This document shows, piece after piece, positions 61,123 to 64,000 of a stretch of 64,000 nucleotides of DNA. Where the stretch lies: the NCBI GenBank assembly GCA_945788625.1, contig CALZMQ010000003.1, positions 1-64,000 on the forward strand. Reading direction: 5' to 3'. The DNA comes from an uncultured Woeseiaceae bacterium. GTDB lineage: Bacteria; Pseudomonadota; Gammaproteobacteria; Steroidobacterales; Woeseiaceae. Each line of letters starts with the position of its first letter. The first letter of the stretch is position 1. Both the position numbers and the translations under genes were made by a program. Under the pieces are notes generated by a model that was not told the origin of the DNA, did no database searches, and worked only from the letters and a program-made list of their open reading frames with translations.

Positions 61123-61965
61123 ATGAACATAGCGGGATCGGAATCGTCGACCCTGGACCTGGTCGCAGCCGTCAGCAGCGCCCTCACTCCCACGGAACGA
61201 CGCATCGCGGAGGCCGTACTTGCCGAGCCGACCCTGCTGGCCTTCGGGACGGTCTCGGACCTGGCCACTCGCGTCGGCACCAGCCGGCCCTCTATCGTGC
61301 GTTTCGCCAACAAGCTCGGCTTCGAGGGCTACACCCAGCTGCAGCAGCATGTACGCAGCGACCTGTCGCACCGCCTGTCGCGTCCGAGCGAGCGCATCAG
61401 GAGCGACGGCGACAAGGTCGTACCCGCAAGGATGGTGGTTAATGACGCCATCGCATCCGTGTTCGATGCGCTGGAAGGCGACCGCGTGGCGGAGCTGGTC
61501 GCGCCTGTCGTGCGCGCGGAAAAGGTCTGGATACTCTCCGGAGAAACCTCGCAGGCGGGTGCGCACGCGCTTCACAGTGGCTTGTCCATGGTGCGGCCGG
61601 GTGTGCGCACCGTCACGGAGCACTCGTTCGGGACCGACCTGAGCGATGCAGGACCGCACGATGCAGCCGTCGTTTTCGACTTCTATCGATACCGGCGCCA
61701 GGTCGCCGGCGCCACCCGGGTTCTGGCCGAGGCCGGCGTTACTGTCGTAGCGATTACCGACAGCCCCCTTTCTCCATTGGTCGAGCTGGCCGACACCTGG
61801 TGCCGTATTGAGGTACCGGCCATCGGGCCGTTTGACAGTTCCGTACCGGTCGTTGCGATGTGCGAGTTACTGGTCGCCCGGGTCGCGAAAGAGCTACAAG
61901 AGGATGCGACCGACCGAATCGACCGGATCGAGGCGCTGTGGGAGGAGACGGAGGTGTTCCTCTAG
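61123..61965 (+). CDS. MurR/RpiR-family transcriptional regulator
   Basis: The 280-residue protein has an N-terminal RpiR helix-turn-helix (ALTPTERRIAEAVL, SDLATRVGTSRPSIVRFANKLG, YTQLQQHVRSDL; about residues 20-85) and a C-terminal SIS sugar-phosphate-type domain (about 125-260; KVWILSGETSQAGAH, VVAITDSPLSPLVELAD). ATG 61123 is at the right distance for the family N-terminus. It probably regulates itself, the divergent KamA-like gene and the pca genes immediately downstream. The ligand need not be a sugar phosphate. Confidence 0.9.
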   Translation: MNIAGSESSTLDLVAAVSSALTPTERRIAEAVLAEPTLLAFGTVSDLATRVGTSRPSIVRFANKLGFEGYTQLQQHVRSDLSHRLSRPSERIRSDGDKVVPARMVVNDAIASVFDALEGDRVAELVAPVVRAEKVWILSGETSQAGAHALHSGLSMVRPGVRTVTEHSFGTDLSDAGPHDAAVVFDFYRYRRQVAGATRVLAEAGVTVVAITDSPLSPLVELADTWCRIEVPAIGPFDSSVPVVAMCELLVARVAKELQEDATDRIDRIEALWEETEVFL

Positions 61966-62003
61966 GGCCGGTTAACACCAAAAAATTTAGTGTTAACCGG
62001 CCC
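61965..62003 (+). promoter_or_regulatory. Perfect 14-bp inverted repeat between the RpiR regulator and pcaI
   Basis: GGGCCGGTTAACAC at 61965-61978 and its exact complement GTGTTAACCGGCCC at 61990-62003 enclose an 11-nt A/T-rich loop. It starts on the last base of the regulator stop codon and ends 18 bp before the pcaI ribosome-binding site. It could be a terminator or attenuator hairpin, or a dimer-binding operator. Confidence 0.65.
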
Positions 62004-62033
62004 TGGTTCGTCGTTACTCGGGAGGAGTGGCAG

Positions 62034-62744
62034 GTGATTGACAAGACGTATCCATCGGTTGCCGAGGCGGTAGCGGATATTCCGGATGGGGCGACCGTGA
62101 TGGTGGGTGGCTTTGGCGCATCGGGCAGCCCGGTGGAGCTGCTGCACGCGTTGATCGACCAGGGCGCGAGCGACCTGACGGTGATCAACAACAACACCGG
62201 CAATGCCGAAGTCGGGCTGGCAGCCCTGATCGGCAACGGGCAGGTGAAGAAGATGATCTGTTCGTTTCCACGATCCAGCCAGTCCAGGGTATTCCCGAAG
62301 CTGTACCGGGAAGGGAAGATCGAGCTCGAAGTGGTCCCGCAGGGTACGCTCGCCGAGCGGATTCGCGCGGCCGGCGCGGGCATCCCGGCTTTTTACACGC
62401 CGACGAGCGTCGGCACCGTACTGGCCGAAGGTAAGGAAGTGCGCGAGTTCGACGGGCGCCCCTACGTTATGGAGCCGTGGCTCAAGGCCGATTTCGCGTT
62501 GATCAAATGCGCTGTCGCCGACCCGCTCGGCAACCTCACGTACAACAAGACGGCTCGCAACTTCAGTCCCCTGATGTGCATGGCTGCAAAGACGACCATC
62601 GTGCAAACGGGGCAACTGGTCGCGAGAGGCGGCATCGATCCGGAGCACGTCGTCACACCCGGCATTTTCGTGAACCGTATTGTCGAGGTCCCCCACCCTG
62701 TCCATGAGGACACCCTCATTGCCGAGGGAAGGAGTTACCCGTGA
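62034..62744 (+). CDS. pcaI: 3-oxoadipate CoA-transferase subunit A
   Basis: The 236-residue subunit matches PcaI closely: IDKTYPSVAEAVADI, VMVGGFGASGSPVELL, VINNNTGNAEVGLAAL, CSFPRSS, GKIELEVVPQGTLAERIRAAG, GNLTYNKTARNF and VVTPGIFVNRIV. Start GTG 62034 is fixed by GGAGGAG 6 nt upstream. With PcaJ it transfers CoA from succinyl-CoA to 3-oxoadipate, the penultimate step of the beta-ketoadipate pathway. The stop overlaps pcaJ by 4 bp. Confidence 0.93.
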   Translation: MIDKTYPSVAEAVADIPDGATVMVGGFGASGSPVELLHALIDQGASDLTVINNNTGNAEVGLAALIGNGQVKKMICSFPRSSQSRVFPKLYREGKIELEVVPQGTLAERIRAAGAGIPAFYTPTSVGTVLAEGKEVREFDGRPYVMEPWLKADFALIKCAVADPLGNLTYNKTARNFSPLMCMAAKTTIVQTGQLVARGGIDPEHVVTPGIFVNRIVEVPHPVHEDTLIAEGRSYP

Positions 62745-63412
62745 GCACCGGCTGGACGAGAGAACAAATGGCCGCAAGAGCTGCGCTGGACATACCGGAC
62801 GGCTCCTATGTGAACCTCGGCATCGGCATCCCGGAACTGGTAACGCGGTTCGTGCCCGAAGGACGGGAGTTCATCTACCACACGGAAAACGGCATGCTCG
62901 GCATGGGCCCGCCGCCTGACGACGAGCACCGCGACCTGGACCTGATGAATGCCGGCAAGAAATACGTTACCGCCCTGCCCGGCGCGGCATATTTTCACCA
63001 TGCCGACAGTTTCAGCATGATTCGCGGCGGCCACATCGACGTCTGCGTGCTCGGCACGATGCAAGTGGCGGCCAACGGTGATATCGCCAACTGGTCCACC
63101 GGTGCACCGGATGCCATTCCCGCGGTCGGCGGCGCCATGGACCTCGTGCAGGGCGTGAGGAATATCTTCGTGATCACGCAGCACACGACGAGGAACGGCG
63201 ACCCGAAGCTGGTCGAACGATGCAGCTATCCATTGACGGGGGTCGGCGTGGTGTCTCGCGTTTTCACCGACCTCGCCGTGGTCGATATCACACCGGACGG
63301 ATTCCGGGTCGTCGAGCTTGCGCCGGGCGTGAGCTTCGATGACGTACAGGAAAGAACCGGCGCGGCAATTCTGCCGCCGGAAGAACAGTGCGAAGGACGG
63401 GAAAATGACTGA
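62741..63412 (+). CDS. pcaJ: 3-oxoadipate CoA-transferase subunit B
   Basis: The 223-residue subunit contains the active-site glutamate in HTENGMLGMGP. AALDIPDGSYVNLGIGIPEL, YFHHADSFSMIRGGHIDVCVLG, NWSTGAPDAIPAVGGAMDLVQG and CSYPLTGVGVVSRVFTDLAV also match PcaJ. The GTG start lies in the pcaI stop (GTGA). It overlaps pcaF by 8 bp. Confidence 0.93.
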   Translation: MSTGWTREQMAARAALDIPDGSYVNLGIGIPELVTRFVPEGREFIYHTENGMLGMGPPPDDEHRDLDLMNAGKKYVTALPGAAYFHHADSFSMIRGGHIDVCVLGTMQVAANGDIANWSTGAPDAIPAVGGAMDLVQGVRNIFVITQHTTRNGDPKLVERCSYPLTGVGVVSRVFTDLAVVDITPDGFRVVELAPGVSFDDVQERTGAAILPPEEQCEGREND

Positions 63413-64000
63413 CGTATTCATCTGTGACGGCATCCGCACGCCCGTGGGTCGTTACGGTGGAAGCCTCGCCGCGGTGCGCACCGACGACCTCGCGGCGATT
63501 CCGATTGCGGCCCTGATGCAGCGTAATCCCCAGGTCGACTGGGCAGCCGCCGACGACGTAATGCTCGGCTGCGCGAACCAGGCCGGCGAGGACAATCGCA
63601 ACGTGGCACGCATGAGCAGCCTGTTGGCCGGGTTACCCCAGGACGTGCCGGCCTGCACGATCAACCGCCTGTGTGGCTCGGGCCTTAACGCGGTAGGTAA
63701 CTGTGCCAGCGCCATCCGGACGGGGGAAGGCGATCTGATGATTGCCGGGGGCGTCGAAAGCATGTCGCGATCCCCGTTTGTCATTGGCAAGGCGGAGAGC
63801 GCGTTCGGTCGGACGCCGAAAATGTACGACACGACCATGGGATGGCGCTTCATCAACAAGAAGCTGGACGGCGAGTACGGCACCGACGTCATGCCGCAGA
63901 CCGCCGAAAACCTGGCTGATGAAATGTCGATCAACCGCGAAGACCAGGACAGGTTTGCACTGTGGAGCCAGGAGAAAGCAGCCGCGGCACAACACGATGG
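63405..64000 (+). CDS. pcaF: 3-oxoadipyl-CoA thiolase, 3' truncated by window edge
   Basis: The first 198 residues are visible. MTDVFICDGIRTPVGRYGG, YGCANQAGEDNRN-like MLGCANQAGEDNRNVARMSS and the nucleophile Cys90 in INRLCGSGLNAVGNC identify a PcaF/PaaJ-type thiolase that cleaves 3-oxoadipyl-CoA to succinyl-CoA and acetyl-CoA. The ATG overlaps the pcaJ stop by 8 bp. The ring-cleavage genes of the pathway are not in the window and may follow. Confidence 0.92.
   Translation, partial: MTDVFICDGIRTPVGRYGGSLAAVRTDDLAAIPIAALMQRNPQVDWAAADDVMLGCANQAGEDNRNVARMSSLLAGLPQDVPACTINRLCGSGLNAVGNCASAIRTGEGDLMIAGGVESMSRSPFVIGKAESAFGRTPKMYDTTMGWRFINKKLDGEYGTDVMPQTAENLADEMSINREDQDRFALWSQEKAAAAQHD

Noticed and set aside
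1..64000. CRISPR arrays, tRNA or rRNA genes, prophage or integrase genes
   Set aside because: No regularly spaced repeats, cloverleaf-like sequences, rRNA blocks, integrase or phage structural genes were seen on either strand.

Overview
The window is GC-rich bacterial DNA, most like an aerobic, probably marine gammaproteobacterium. I infer this from DUF1302/DUF1329/YCF48/MMPL proteins, TonB-dependent receptors, many TPR and surface lipoproteins, a GbdR-like regulator and a PcaIJF set. A Woeseia-like lineage would fit, but that is inference. No rRNA, tRNA, CRISPR array or complete mobile element is visible. Coding density is high, with many 4 to 11 bp stop/start overlaps.

Region 1 (1-8.4 kb): the 3' end of a small membrane-protein gene whose near-copy recurs at 28.2-28.4 kb, a YjjI/YjjW glycyl-radical enzyme pair, a CPBP protease divergent from an ArsR-like regulator with palindromic sites between them, and an ECF sigma / anti-sigma / secreted protein / TPR-beta-barrel operon facing a DUF4382 lipoprotein.

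Region 2 (8.8-18.7 kb): a plus-strand lipid or envelope cluster. It holds a DUF1302 outer-membrane protein (reading frame broken near its start), DUF1329, a YCF48-type propeller, an MMPL/RND transporter, a wax-ester synthase/DGAT-type acyltransferase, a class I HMG-CoA reductase with all catalytic residues, and a DUF2505 lipid-binding-like protein.

Region 3 (18.8-33.5 kb): accessory DNA. A putative leukocidin-fold pore-forming toxin gene and a repetitive Pro-rich secreted protein lie between a DUF2505 gene and a duplicated fragment of its 3' end. An acyltransferase, small proteins, a beta-propeller lipoprotein, a large TPR protein, an MFS transporter fused to two zinc ribbons, an IS6 transposase remnant, a hemerythrin, a TauD-type dioxygenase and a second MFS transporter follow.

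Region 4 (33.5-51.7 kb): the highlight, about 18 kb of 17 co-directional minus-strand genes with mostly overlapping ends. In transcription order: non-pyrrolysine MttB-family methyltransferase, corrinoid protein, DUF1638, small 'virulence factor' domain protein, MTHFR C-terminal-type protein, MTHFR, methyl-THF:corrinoid methyltransferase, RACo-like activator, BBOX/TmpA-like 2OG oxygenase, TmpB-like HD-domain oxygenase, dimethylglycine-dehydrogenase-like flavoenzyme, GFA protein, sarcosine oxidase B, D, A and G, and a GbdR-like regulator. I read it as one route: quaternary-amine phosphonate to glycine betaine, to dimethylglycine, to sarcosine, to glycine, with methyl groups captured on tetrahydrofolate.

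Region 5 (51.9-64 kb): a TonB receptor, a TPR-sulfotransferase and a BCCT (betaine-type) transporter, which may feed region 4. A lipoprotein, an atypical KamA-family radical SAM protein divergent from an RpiR regulator, and a pcaI-pcaJ-pcaF beta-ketoadipate operon follow; pcaF runs off the window.
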